Assembly (NCBI RefSeq): GCF_037038585.1
Contig: NC_092524.1
Coordinates: 69,216,552 to 69,280,551, forward strand
DNA: 64,000 nucleotides
DNA from: Patagioenas fasciata
Lineage: Eukaryota > Chordata > Aves > Columbiformes > Columbidae
Direction of reading: 5' to 3'
Notes under the pieces: generated by a model
What the model was told of the DNA's origin: nothing
Seen by the model: only the letters and a program-made list of their open reading frames with translations
Databases searched by the model: none
Made by a program: the position numbers and the translations under genes
Shown here: positions 39,201 through 54,200 of the stretch, piece after piece
Layout: each line of letters starts with the position of its first letter
Numbering within the stretch: the stretch's first letter is position 1

Positions 39201-42200
39201 AGTTTTGAAACACTCCGCAAAGAAAGAGGGGAATTCAACTGATTAGTTAATCCTAAGTGCTAATTAAAGAAATCTGCCAAGTGTTTTTGAGAGGACGCTG
39301 CGGGACTCTCTTGTCCACCAGGGTGCATGGAGGATTCTCTGCTCCCTCTCCTCGCTCTGGGCTCAGAGAACACACTTGGTGGGATCAGATTGGTCACGCT
39401 TTTTTACTTGATTAAAAAAGGAAACATTTAATATGCTTATCTTGGAAGAGGGGGAGATATTTCCCCATTCTGTACCACACCGAGCCAGATATAGACAGTA
39501 AAAACAGTATTCAGAGACACGCCAAAACTGAAACTCCATATGGACAAATGTAGCCGGACTTGAAAATGAGGATGTTAAATCACTACATGCTGTGTTTAAA
39601 ATAGCAACATCAACGCTTGCGTGCAGAACAGAAAAAGCTTAGTAACCACTATCAAATTAAATTAAATTGAAACACAACCTAACAGCTGTTCAAATAGTCC
39701 CCAAACTCCCATTCTCCTCTCGGAAAAGCTACAAAATTAGCACTGGAACTACAATATGTTTCAATATGCTACATTTGACTTTTAAGTGTTATAAACCCAC
39801 CTTCCAGACCAGGTCCAAGTGTCTAAATTCAGGCAGTGCAAATCGTTCATCCTAGTTTGCTAAAACAAAGAAATAAAAGCCCAGTTGTGTTATATTAAGC
39901 AAACAATGAGCAAAATATTTCAGCAAGGCCCTTCCAGGACAGAATATTCCAAGTAACAATTATTGTGAAGAAAACTCTACCTATGTGCCTTAGAAGAGCA
40001 TTTCTTCTCAAAAACCCCATGCAACCCTCAGAAAATTACCTGCCGGGAATATTTACAGTAATGCAACTGCACTATGGGACCTATTTTAGCTTTTAATAGT
40101 GAAGAACTATGCGATATTCAGTTCCTGCCAATGTATTTCTTTTTCATGTATAGAATTCATGGTATGTAATTGCAGAAGGTGTAATTCTCTACGTCGAGTT
40201 TCCTCTCGCTATTTTCCTTTGCATTCTGATCAGAACTATGCATCCTCCTGCCTGGTCACTTATTCCTTGAAATATTCTCGTAGGTACTGGACCCAGTAGA
40301 CGACATCCCACGGGTTCATCACCTCTGTGTTTCCCTCTCCTTTCCGGAAGGCAAACCCTTTCACAACCTCATTACTTGCAACAACATGGTTTTATGACCC
40401 TTTAGCATTTGCCATAAAAATAATAAAATATGTCAACAAGAACAACGGGAAATCAATACATTTGTGTATCTGCCTGAGATGAAGAAAGCCATTGCCTTAG
40501 AAATATAAAGGGGGGAGAGAGTATAAGAAAGAATTTCTTTGCTTTAGATTGTAGCAATATTTTCAACGCCTCGCGACACACTTGATGGATATTTGTGATT
40601 CCCCTGGGTGCTACAAAACAATTTCTGACAAGTAGGGAAATATATCTTGCCTTACCTTCCAATTTCTTTTCTCCTAAGGTAGTCCCGAGATCTATTAGAA
40701 TAAGCCTTTCTCCAGCTTGCAGATCCTTTGAGGCAGAACCTAGACTTGTCATTTAAGTCAGAATAGAGTAGTTTTACCCCTGAGAACTCAGCCAGTGAGT
40801 GAGTTTGAGACTTTCAGAGCTGTCCATCAGAGCTATGGAAAATCTCGGGGGGTATTTCAGGTTTTCAGGATAGCTGTGGCCTCCTCTTATCAAGCCCTTT
40901 TCTGTCCTAGGGGAGAGAACGGTAACGAGCATTTTGGAAATGCCTTCAGAGAGGCCAACGGGCTAAAGAAAAGCAGAATGCGAAGGCTTTTGGGCGTTGT
41001 CTGCGAAACTTTATCCCCGCAAGAGGGTGAATATAACAATAACATGCGGTCCAGCTGACCGCTGGCGGAACAGATCGGTCTTGCGTGACAAGTCTATTGA
41101 GTTTCCTGCTCCTTCAGGTGGCTTGGAACGGGATGAAGAACAGATTATACACGCAGAAAGCAGAAGGGAATTACTGACTGGCTTCTGCTGTACCTGTACA
41201 CTTGGGGGTAGGGAGGGGAAAAAGCAACATCCCGGCCTCTAGACCTGAAAATATGTAATCATCTTGGAATAACACAGTTCCGTACAGAGGACTTCTATTA
41301 AAGAAAGGGAAGAAAGTCGCTGTTATGCTGGAAATTAAGGTTTCAAGAAGATGCTGTTCAAGACTTCCCCGCTGACTTTCCTTTCCTAGGCATTAGGTAG
41401 AAGATGGAGTAGTTCTCAGTTTCTTGGTCCCTGGGAAATCAATGTATTACAATCTTTACATTCTCATGATTCAACAGATTGACAGATGTGTAATTACATC
41501 AACCTCATTTTGAATTCAAAACACAGCATGAGTTGGACATTTATGCCTAAGATTCAGTCCTTTATCACAGCTTTAATAAATGAAAACGCCTTTCTACCCG
41601 ACCCTTATTTGCGAAACTATAAAGCACACAGATTATTATATCATCACTTGCCATAGGCAAAGTTTTCTTGCAGTTCTTCATCTATTTCTAAATGCTACCT
41701 ACTATATTTAATCATTTAGCTGACAGTCCTAAAATGATTCTTAATTGGCTTAAAAGCATCAAGCCTCATAAGAGGGTTTGCATTTCCCTTTGCGCTGCTC
41801 CTTCAACATCCTACTTATCTACAGCATGTTCATTTATTTGCAGCCCAGTCAACATTAACTTAGTCTCAGGATCAGCTTTCTTTCTAGCATGATGAAAGCT
41901 GTAAGGGTGACATATTTACAGCTTCTTGCTGTTTCAGTAAACTCAGTGCAGCTCTCTCTTCTGAGATTTACAGTCGAGCAGCCATTACAGCTCAAATCTT
42001 TGTAAGAGAAGGACTGCGGCTCAATGTATCTTCTGATCTTCAGTGCCAGAAAGGAGACCAGGAAATACAAACATGCATTAAGAGCTGCTGGAAAGACTTT
42101 GTTTCATTACTTCATCATTCCTTACAAGAAAACTTTCCACTTAAATCACACATGAGACTTGCATCAACTTTTGGACTAACTCTCCTTCCTTCCCACTTTC

Positions 42201-45200
42201 TCCCGTTTCTGTTGTTTCAGGGGCTTACCTGGAGGAACAGAATCCACATAACACTTCTGAGCCTGTTTGCAAATGACTCCTGGTACAACTGATTTTGATC
42301 ATCATCATCACCATCATCTTCTTTTACCAGTTCTAGCTCCAAGTTTGGAAAAAGGTGCCCTTTCCTCCCAGAAAGATGAATAGCAGAAGCCTCATGACAT
42401 TCCTGGCCCTTTCTGGTTCCTTGTAGAGCCTTTTCCCTGGGAAGATTTGTATTATGGTGAACTAGAAGGAGAAGGAGGAGCAGAGCAACCCCGTATTTGC
42501 TCCTTAATTTACGGAGAAAAGCAAGAATTCATCCTTTGGGGAGGAGTTACTCCCATTGTCAGGAAATCTAGGGTTTTTTTCCTGATGTCTTTAGCCTTCC
42601 TTTCCTGTTTTGTGTCTTATGTTAATTCCTCAAGCCTCACCAAATGTTCACCTAAACTTTTGTAAGTTTCTATTTACTTCTAGGATAGAAAGCGAATCAA
42701 TATCAATCACTAAGGTGAAAATTACACTTGCTGCTCTCCTAGGAAATGAAATACATCTTTCCAAAATTTCACTTTTCTCTGACATTGTTCCCAAGCAGTT
42801 TCACTGAAATTTAGCAAATGGTTATTAAGGAAGAGAAAAACCTTTTCAGATCAGAGCCCTGTATTTCTGAATAGTCAAAGTTAAATAGAAGTCAGAGGGC
42901 ACATCCTCTCAGGGCACATCTAATCATGCAACAGCACAGGGGAGAAATGACAGGCCAGCTCCAGCTCCTAATAATTTCACTTGCAAAGGCTGGCTTGAGT
43001 TCTAAAGCAGTTCATTTGCACCAGGCACAGCGCAGCAACCCTCGCTAGCTCAGACACGCTGTTTGATTTCCTCTGCGCCACGCAGAGACAGCCCCCGCTA
43101 ACAAAAAGCCAGAGGGAGCAAAGCTCTGAAGGCCGAGGAAGCGTTCGGAAATAAAGGGTCGGCCAGAAGGTCCTGAGCTGCGTGTTTACTTCTTGACATC
43201 TGAATTTCTTTCCCTCGCACATCTGCGGGGCTGCTGAATGAGGAGCAGGACTCAGGTCAGCAAGAGTTCATTTATGCAGCAGACATGAAAGAGCGAGTTC
43301 ATAGCAGAGGTACAGGAATCGGCCTGGCACAGCTCACCCTGACACCAACGATTCAAGTAACATTAGATACTTTTGCAATCTTTCCTAATATCCCTTTATT
43401 TTCTTAGTTATTTCCAAACCTACAGGTCTGGCACACCTACAGTGTGCGGTTCCCTCAGCCAGGGCTGGGGCTTTAGCAACAATTCTACGGAGTACGAGCC
43501 CGTACGAAAGGCCACATCACGCAGAATAAACAGGATCGATCGCAGTGACTTTCTTTTCTGATCGCTCTCGAAACTGTATTTAGGTAAAAACATTTCCTGC
43601 AGCTGCGGGAGGCGATTCAACCTGAAAAACTGGCTGGACATTGTGTGGCCATTGTGCCTCTGTGTGTGTTTGGTTCCCGTCTGAGCGAGCAGGAGTGAGA
43701 GTTTTGTAACACTGCAGCACAGCACAGCTTTTACAGCATGAAAACCAGGGGAAAGGGAACACAGCGCAGTTTTACATGGTTTTATTTGCAAGTACTTGAG
43801 AATGCAGGGCAGCTTTCCAAGATGAAGCTGGCGTATGTTCAGTGTAGGGCATCTCCAACCAACAGTTAATTCCTTCTCTTTCATGTAACAAAACTATAGG
43901 AACACAGCACTGGGGGCTTTCAGAAGCTTCTTCACTGTTACTTTTCATACTCATAGAGATATAAAATCTAGTCTCATCCTTCAGCAGAATATGATTAAAG
44001 ACTCTAAATTAGCTGTAGGTAAAAAAAACCTTTAATTTAAAAAAAAGGAGTACACAGTAACTTGTGCTTTTTTAACTTGCTTTACAGAATCTGTTTCTCA
44101 CATTGCTGATAAACTCCAGCTCATCCAGAGACCTTTAAAAGTATTATCTTCCCTCCGCTTTTGCAACAGTTTAAAAAGGGCTGGTACGCTTCCCAGCTGA
44201 TAACAGAACTATCCTTGCGAACAATCTCCAAGCCACAGGGGAGCCTGCATTAGTTAAGACTACTTACTACCATCCTTGTTTGCAGACATAATACAGGAAT
44301 ATGGTTTTTGTATTGGATTGGTGCCTCAAGCTTAAATTCTTACATTAATCATTCAGCAGAGAAGAACTGATAAGAAAATCTCCCCTGACTAGGACTAAAA
44401 GAAATTCAGTGTGTTGCTGAGAGGTTTTAATATCTCCTTGCAGGTTGTGCCTTGACATTTGTTAGGCACAACTGGGGGGGATGGCTAAGATCTTTTTTTA
44501 AGTTAAAAAAAGGTAGGAAGAGTTAAGATTATACAGCAAGAATCTCGCTTTGCTTTAAATATGCACTAACTGCATCCTATACGGACAGTTGTTACCTAAG
44601 GGACAAGAGATTTCAGTTTCTGCCACAGTGTATTAAATAGCAGAGTCTTGGATCAACTATCAAGAGAGCAAATCCAAGCGGTACTCTGGTGGTAAAGAGC
44701 TTATATTGGACACACAGAATGAAGCTGCTGACAGCATCTGCCCACGTGCTTCAGGTTTTCTGTACCGGGGGCATCCTGATGGCTGAGACTGCAAACCTGG
44801 CATTGAGAGGGCAGAGGAGAGGCTGAACGGGAGGGAACGGGCTGTGCTGTCAGGGAACGCGCTGCACGGCCAGTACCAGCTTCAACATACACAGACCTTC
44901 GTATCCACACATCTGTATTTCAGTCACTTATGGGCAAAAAATGACAGCAGTTTCAATTATTAAGCCAACTGCAATCTGTTATTTCCTACCCTTCATGTTG
45001 CAACTGTAAATATAAAATCCTGTAACCCAACAGCTGTTGTGAACTTCACTTTCCCAGAAGGTAAACACCAGGGTATGAGATGTGTATGAGACGTGTATGT
45101 CAGTGACTGTTCTCACACATCTCCTCTTTCTTTAGCGGTGGGGGGAAGCACGAGCTAAAATCCCAGTTATATTTACTACTTGCTAGCGTTTCATCAAGTC

Positions 45201-48200
45201 AAAGGGGGGAAAAAGGCCAACAGGTTTGATGTATAAATCTGCTACACGGTGGCAAACACAGAGTGCTGACATCCCATCATTAATTTAAACCCAGTCTATC
45301 AGCAGGCTTGCTTTGGCTCCGCTCTCAAAGAACCATCTCCTGGAGATGTCCTGCACACATCAGCCACCTCTGTTATCTATAAGCATTTGCATTTACCATG
45401 CAGACATCTGGTTTTTCCCCTTTTGGGCCAATGTTTCTTTTCTCATTATTACTACAGGCAGAAAGACTCTTCTTTTTGTAAGGTAAAGATGAAAAGAAGC
45501 ATCCTGGATTCAATGCGCCTAACATACAGGTTGGATTTTTTTCTACTACAAAGTAATGTGCTATAAAAAACCATAGCTGCCAAGAAAATAATATTACTGC
45601 CAATAAAATGTTTTAATTCAACACTAACCAGCACTCGTCCTCCAAAGATGTAACCTTTATTTCCCAGCACAGCACACGTATGAGCTGCTCGAGGCTGAGG
45701 TGGATCTCCACCCTGAAAAAAAACAACAGAATAAGATGGTTCAGAACATCACCAAAGCCCCAACCAAGGAGAGCGGCAAGACAATAACACAGAGATCGCA
45801 AAGGTCAGGCCAACGTGCATCAACATGCAGCCAGAACTGCAATTCTAAAAGGAAATCATTTGTAGTCATGTCCCAGATTCCACAGGCATTTGAAAATATA
45901 CGTATTTGGCAAGGACAGCTTTGACTGGGTTCCCTCAGCAGCTAATATTTAATATATTCCCTCTTGGTCTGATTTACCATTGCTTTACTTAGAGATAAAT
46001 TAATTGAATTTCACTTAATTCCTAAGCATAGAATTACAGTAACGCGTGAGTTATTGTTGGTATCTCTTGTGCAGCTCTATTTTCCAAAGTGTGAACCATC
46101 AGGAACAGGTACTAAAAATCTGCAAATCAGACGTTAAAATTTAATGCTAGTTCCAATAGCCACATGCCAAGAAGTCTTCCTTGTGTAAATCAGAAATAAA
46201 GATGGCAAAATTGGCTTTTACTTTTCAATGGTAATCTCAGGTTTTTTCCATTTGATTTTATAGGAATTCTAGAACATCCTATAAAGACCATAAAATGGTG
46301 TCAGACTACAATATACTCCTCCTACTGAGTTCTTACATAAAATCACCAGGATTTTATAAAGCCTTATACTATACTATCATTTTAATATCACTGAATAGAA
46401 GTGTGTGCATTATTAATCTACTGCAAAAGCTGGTTTAGAGGATGATTAAAACAACATATTTGCTGAAGAATATCTGATCTGTTTATCCTAACAATATAGC
46501 ATGACTGGGAGATATTTCTTTAAAGGATTTTTTTAACATTAACCCTTGCAGGGAATAGAACTCCATACACACAACACTCAAAACAAGGAGTGTACAACCC
46601 TCGCATACTAAACATGTAATTTGACTTCAGAAAGGAAAACTGAAGGCCTAAACCCGCAATAGAGTGAGTTTATTACCCCTTCCCTGCCTTATTTAAATGT
46701 GTGAAAGCTGAAGGGTGAAGCCAGAATCTGGATGTACAGATCACTCTTGTTCTTCCAGGCCAGTATTTGATCCTTCACACTGACCCATCAGCTTTCGGAA
46801 AAGGGGCGGAGGCGGAACAAGAAATCCTGGGGCAGTTTAATCTCTCTTATCTCTGATAGTTTATCTATGTTGCATATTAATTATATACAGACCCAGTCAA
46901 GCAAATGGGCTTCATATCAAAACAGTTCAGTTTGTTAAGCTCAGTTTGGCACCATTAAAACCAGTCCTGTGTTTGTACCACCTTCCTTAGGCGTGGGATT
47001 GATGAACACAGAGCTGGCCTGGGTTAATGGCTGTGCTCCAGCCATGAAACTCTTCCAGAGCCAAAGCCCAGGCAAGGCCTACAAGGATATCCCAAAATCA
47101 GCGCAATCGCCATAATCCGGTTCTGTAGGAGCCAACGTGCTGTGTGAGGAGCCACCAAAACATCCCCCTGCACCCTGTTACTCAGCACCACTCTGCTGTG
47201 CCCACTAAATGCTACTCTGGAGAACCCCAGCACCGTGTTTGCCCAATAACAGAGCGCTGACAGTCATTTTATATTCCCAGCAGTTGTCTTAAAGCTTGAG
47301 CACAAAGCTTTATCTCAAAACTATCCCCTCGATACAGAATACTGTATCATCTTCTAAAGCATCCAGATTTCTAGTGCCTCTCTGAAGCTTATGGGATTTT
47401 TTGCATCAGAACCGCATTACAGAAAAACCACCAGTCTAATAACGCCCTGTGGGGAAACAAATTCATATCAGTTCTGAATCTTCCACACTGCAGACACACT
47501 GAGCATCCTCCTGGTTAACATTATAAGCAATACTAAGCGTATTCAAATTACTTTTCCCAATATCAGTTTCTAGAGCACAACAACGCTTCAAAATGCAGTA
47601 AAATCACAACTGTGTCAAAAGATAAGGCTAAAAACCACTCACTCTAATTGCTGGTTGAGACCAAGTTTGTGTGGTTGTATCAAACACATGAACATCGTTA
47701 TGCCATCCCCAGAATATCTGTCCTTCCTAGAAAAGAAGTTCAAAAATTAAGCTTGTTTTATTTGAAAATCTTTGTGCTATTAAATGATACGCACCCAGAA
47801 GTGATCTATCAAAAGAGAAAATACAGAATTTTATTAAAAGAAACATATGCTAATATTTTTAATAACGAGGCAGCAGCTCAGGTCTAGTTGAAGGTCGACA
47901 GCATTTAGGAATGGACAGGAATTAATTCCTGTCACTAAATGCTCTAATTAGTCTCCTCTCTATTAGCTGTAACAAATCACTATAGGAAACTATCTAATGC
48001 AGGCATCTTAAAGCAATGGCATTTGCTCTGGATAACAAATCAAAGCAATTCGCTGGCAGTATTTGTCAGGTAGACTCGTGAAGTTATAAATTCCCTACTG
48101 TTACTTTGAGGAAATAAATTCTACAGTTCTCTGGGAGTTTCATATTTAAAATACGTCTTCGAATTTAAAATACTGCCTTTGTTCCTGTTTTGACAGCATT

Positions 48201-51200
48201 TTGTTTCATTGTGCTCGAAGACTAGCGCTGGGTACTTGGAACACCCCGAACACCCAGCGCTCCCAACATGCAGTATCTGAAATTTCAGATCCAAACAGAA
48301 GATTTTGATTTGCGTTTCTGCTACATGCTACAAATAAAAGAAGAAAAAAAAACATGACAGATTTTCCTGCTTACTGAGTATAGTATAAAGAATCGTGTTT
48401 TGACAATCAGGAAGGAAAAATCCCTCTGAATTGTGACAAATCTCTTACCCAAAATGCATCATGGACATCAAAACAATCACTCAGTTCATTGTGCTTCCTA
48501 CAGCCATAGCCACCAAAATATATTAGCCTACAAGGACAACAAAAAATTAGTTCAGTGACCTGCTCTGGAAATAACATTCAAATGAATAAGCTGTAACAGT
48601 TAATTTCAAATTTTAGTTTACCTACAATACTATTAACAATATAAACAGCTTAAAGTATTTCATATTGCACCTGATTATGTAGCAAACCTTACCAATATTA
48701 ATGTAATTACTGTTACTCTCCTCAACAAGCCTGACAGGAATCCACAGAAGGAAGGAGGTTCAAGATCCCTCCAAGTCCCTGTTCTGTTTCTCCGTCTATA
48801 AGCTCATCACAGTCACATCTTCACGCACGGGTCTCAGAATGACACGGAACACACAAGACAGTGAAATGCCTCCACTTCTGCTACAATTCCTACCCTTTTC
48901 CATCACAATTCCTATTTCTTAGCCTTCTGTATACATTTTTTTCACAACAAATGCTCCCAAAGTTCAGCCCAGGGACTGCCTGGGACCTACGACGTCTTTC
49001 TGAAGCTTATAAAGAGATTTTTTTTTACTGAACATATCGCATTGCAAGTATCGTTACACACCTCCCAGCCTAATATTCCACCCATGAAATGGCCATCCAT
49101 AAGTAAGGCTTCCTAAAGTTTTGTTTAACTCCAACATTTGAGGAGGTTTGGCATAGTTGTTAGTGATCTCGGGAGAAGGCAATTTAGGAAATGATGGGAT
49201 GGTGAAGGTCATTCCAGACTGACATTCCTAGGGAAACAGAGTTATGGAAAGCATTGTGCAACACACCAACACATCCTGATCTGCAAACTCACAGCTTGTA
49301 AAATGTTACGGTAAACTGCTGCCAAGGTGCATAGCTTGTCCCCAAATACTTGTGTTAAATGAAACAGTTACACTCTGCCACCTAAAATAGGTCATTTCTC
49401 AGTACGCGGGTTACATGACACTCAGAATAGATTAATTTAGTTCTGAATAGTCTTGTGTTAACAGCTACAGAGTTGTTAAAATATGTGTAATTTCGTACGT
49501 CTTGCAGTTAGGTTTGAACGACAAAGCCAAGATATAGTACCGAGAGGCGTCATGCAGTATGTGCAAAACCTCTTTAGATGCAGAGTCCAGAAATGGAGAA
49601 ATCATTTACATTTTATAGTGTTCACTGTGTATCTTAGAATCATCTTGGTTGGAAAAGACCCTCAAGATGATGGAGTCCAACCGTTAACCCAGCGCTGCCA
49701 AGTCCACCTCTAACCCATGGCCCTGAGAACCTCATCTCCGCGTCTTTTAAACATATTCTTATTTACAACGACTTCTATAACAAATCACTGACATGTCACT
49801 TTGACCACATAAGCCACAATATCCAGACACTTTCCATAATAAACACAAAATCTGAAGCATTCATTTTTAGCTAAGTATTTTTTCTAAATACACTCGGTAA
49901 CTTTTACATCACAAATATCCAGGCTGACTTGGTTCTTAGGAAACAGATACTCACTAAAATGTCTTTGCCATTGTCAGCATTTGTAGGCTATTAAAACCCT
50001 TGAAAATATACTAAATAGATTTTATTGCATGTAATAATGCAATGCTTACATAATGTAACAAAAAATTGTAATTTTTACACTGATTTTTACCGTGTGTTAC
50101 AATTAAAACCATAAGTAATAGATGCATAATAATATTTATCTCAAGTCTCAAAGCATTCCAGAAACTTTCACTACATTTCCCAACCCTTTCCTCACGTGCG
50201 TTTATACTCACCATTAATTCAGCTCGCATGTGAGAAAACTCGGGTAGAAAGTTGTTAGGAGAGTTACACAAAATCCCACAGCAAGTCAAGCTAAGAATTA
50301 GAGTTTCCTGAATCCCAAACCTGTGTTCTCTTCACTTTCTAGTACTTCCTCTCTGCAATTAACACATATTAAATATTTTTAATGTGTTACCTGTCCTTAT
50401 ACACCCAGCAGGAAAGCTTGTCACGTGGTGTAGGAGGTTGACCTTTAAAATTTGTAATTTTTTTCCACCTATAGGTTCCATTTTTTGTTCGCAAATTAAC
50501 ATAATACAGCTTAAAAGAAAAAAATTACAACATTTTCAGTATAAATGATGTCGAAGAATCCAGCACAAATCACCAGCAAAAAGAACAGCCCACCACCCTC
50601 AGAACACACTACTGACAGTGGAGTTTACAATATGTAGCAACGTATGGGAAGAATGTGATACACACCAACACCACAAAAAGTTGTGTTCTATTGGCAGAGG
50701 TGTCAGTAGGTTTGCCTGAACTAACTAGGAAACCACGTAAAAACCAACCAGGCTTGTGAACCCTGAACTGAGATGTGGTTACGGGCTCCATTTCAGTGAG
50801 TTTCTAATCAGGACTGAGCTCAGAATTCATTTAAACTAAATGATAAACCAGCTCATTTCCTCTACTTTGCTACTCCAGCCTTCAATTAGAAGGAAAACTG
50901 ACATCTATATTTTAATTTTATGTAAGAAACGTAATCACTATCAAAGAGCAAAAATAAATGTGTTATTTCTGAGATCAGTTTCAATTATGGCTGGGAACAT
51001 ATTAAGAAAAAATAGGCAATTGGGAAGGCACTGGCAGTTTTCAGAAATAAATGGAGTTTTATGCAACTGGTCTCATCCTGAAGCTCGTAATGGGTCTCAT
51101 TCTGAAGCTACGACTCAGTGACAAATACCAGGAAAAGAATATCCAGAGCTGAACATTAAAACAAAAACTAAGGGTTTTTGTCAATTTAAAAATGAACTTT

Positions 51201-54200
51201 TTCTACAAAAATAAACTTCTCAATTCAAACACAAAGTACACCGGACAAAACAGTAAGGTCGGCATTGTTATTCATTCAAATACAATATATGATGAAAGAA
51301 AATCATACAATACCCGATTGCTGTATCCTTTATCATCAAATCCACCAAAAATGTACAGCTTCCCGTTGATGCTCGCCCCGCAGCTCCCCGACATGGAGGT
51401 CGGTAACTCTCCTTCCATTAGGTGCATTGTCCTGCAATTTAGCACATACATTAAGTCTTAAAATGTGCTTTCAAACCTGCTAAAAATAACAAAACCAAAC
51501 CAGACGTAGAAATAATTTTTAGACTTAGAGATAAAAATACAGTTTTGGCCATAACTAGCACTGAAATATGAAGTCAGGCTCCTGTGGTGTAAGAGAACTT
51601 GCAACTGAATCTTGTGCATATGTTTATAAAACATCTCAATCTCTCTGAAGGTGAAGCCCATATTAAAAGAGCATTAGTAGAGCTGAAACATTAATTATTC
51701 AAAACCTGGAAATGCTGTTAACGCCAACAACTCCTAAAATGAAAATGTGGTATTGCTGTCATTTTACAAATGGAAAACTGAGGCAGAAGTAGAAATAAAG
51801 GTCAGAAGCACTCGCTAATTTTAGTACCCAATATGCCACTCCTAAAGCTGTATCTGGCACTGTATTTAGCATCATTTTAAAACATCTTCAATAATGCAAA
51901 TTTTAGCCATGAGTTCTCTGTTGCTCAGCAGCAGTTCCTGGACTTTTCCTTCCTATTCTCACTTAAAAAACAAGGAACCCCCTGTGATGCCAATTCTAAT
52001 ATCATGAAATCTCAAGCACTACACAACTACCTGATGAAATGATTTCTGCCGAAGCCACAAGGCTGAGCGTTAGGCCAAGAATCCACATCAAACACAGCTT
52101 TCCTAGGCTCTCAAATTTTAGTTCTCTCTGCTACGTCCAGTATCACCACACACAGTCAATTCAATTTATTCCATCTACATCAGCCACCTTCACTGTCTAT
52201 TGCTGAAGAAAAGGATTCTCACAGCTTTGAGTTCTGATGCTTGACCTTATCCCAACCAAAAAGAACTAGAGGCAGCCGTTCAAAGGAAAAGCTCTTTATG
52301 CGCTAAATCACCAGATGTCAATGGTACGTGTGTGGTCCCTGTGGAAAATGGCACTTGCTAAAGGCTGCTCAGGATGCTGGTTCCGGACACCTTTGTCCTG
52401 GTTGGTGCCCCAGGCCAGCCCAGCTTCGCCAGCCGTGCTCTGGATGGGACAACTGGCTGGGCTGTAAACCAAATGAGATCAGAACAGATCCAGGTTAAAA
52501 ATAACCCTGCAAAGAAACAAAAGTTATATTTAACCCAGATCACTTTTCCTGATCCAATTTCCTGTGTGATCATATAAACAGCTGTACCAGTATAACGGAC
52601 ATAGGGACATCGGGATGAAAAACAAGAGAGTTGCTTTGGTCAATACTTTCAACAGAAGAAAAAGGACAGCAACCCACAGTCTGAGTGAGGGTACAATTGT
52701 TTCATTTTTTAGGGTTTTTTAAAAAGAACTTGCTAGGACTTCACACTAACCATATATGAAACATTGTTTTCAAAGTCAGTGACTTGACCGCACAGATGTG
52801 GAATTCCACCCCTGCTGTAAAACCCCTTCCTGGCCCAGCCTTCCCCTTCTTCCTCCATTTCAAATTGCTGCTCTCACTATGGGGATGTAATGAACCTCTT
52901 GAATATGAGTATGTGAGAAATACATAAGCACGTGGGAGACTAGAAAGACAGCTGACAGAAAACACATCTAAGCCCAAACGGACATGACTTTCCCAAACTG
53001 ACCTTATTTATTGGAATAGGAACCACTGGAAAACTTTAAAAAGCGGAGTTGTTATCTCTCCCCACATCCAATACGTGAACACAATGAATGCAAAATGTAA
53101 AGATTAAATTGCTAGTGATGTGCAAGATATGGTTAGTTATGAGTTATTTATGGGAGTATACTCAGAACACAGTTACGTAATAACAAAACATTTGTAATTT
53201 TAACTATCCAGTGTTTAAATATTCACTTTAACATAAAAGTTGATGTATGGAGAATTAAGCCAAAACAAATGCCCAAACAAAACACACTTGTTTTAACAAC
53301 GGAGCCTGAAGCCAACCATTTCAAACAGCCTCCTGAAAAAAAACAATTATACTTAAGGAAGTAATGTGTTTCCTAGAGTTAATTTGTAAGTACATACGTC
53401 TGTTCTTCAGTCTTTACATGAAACATCTGCTATTTAAACCTCAGGGAACATGACCAGTAACTCATGTAAGCAAAGTCTTCCCACCACAGCTAATTGTAGT
53501 CTATGCAAAGATTAACTTCATACATAAAATAAATATAAACTATGCAACTTACCATAACCCGCTATCCATTTCATAGATCCAAAGCTCATCATTAGGCAAA
53601 TAAACTTCATTTTCTTCAATTGACTAAAACCAAAATAAATTTGCAAATGTTAAATCAATTATGCATGATACACCATACGTTTTAAAACTAAACACCAAAC
53701 CATGTTACTTAGCAACATGGAATAATCTTAAGGAGATGATCTACCAGAGCATAAGTCATACTCCAACATTATTGCTCTGATCATTATGTTTAAACAGGGA
53801 GCTCAATAATGCTAATACTTTACATTTTATACCAGAAGTTCAAAAAAAGATGTTTTTCATTTTTTGAAGCTATTAAAAATACTGTCTTAGACATCTGCTG
53901 GTGTCATTGAGCTTTGCTGATTGTTAACAGTATCTTTAGTCACTCATTTGAAGGGTGAAGATGACAAAAAAATGTTTGCTGTATCAGAAGAAGGCATAGA
54001 AGTGTTCCAGTATTCAAAAAGCAATTAATATAATACAATAGCCAATTTGTAAAATTAAGAAAATAGCACAGGCTAACAATTAATTCATTAGGAAACAGAC
54101 CCGCTACTAACAAGAAGCACAACAGTATCGTAACATGATCATGGATTTAAAAAAACCCAAAAATCTTAAAAGAGGCTGTCAAAGGTGCTCCCCCCCTCTA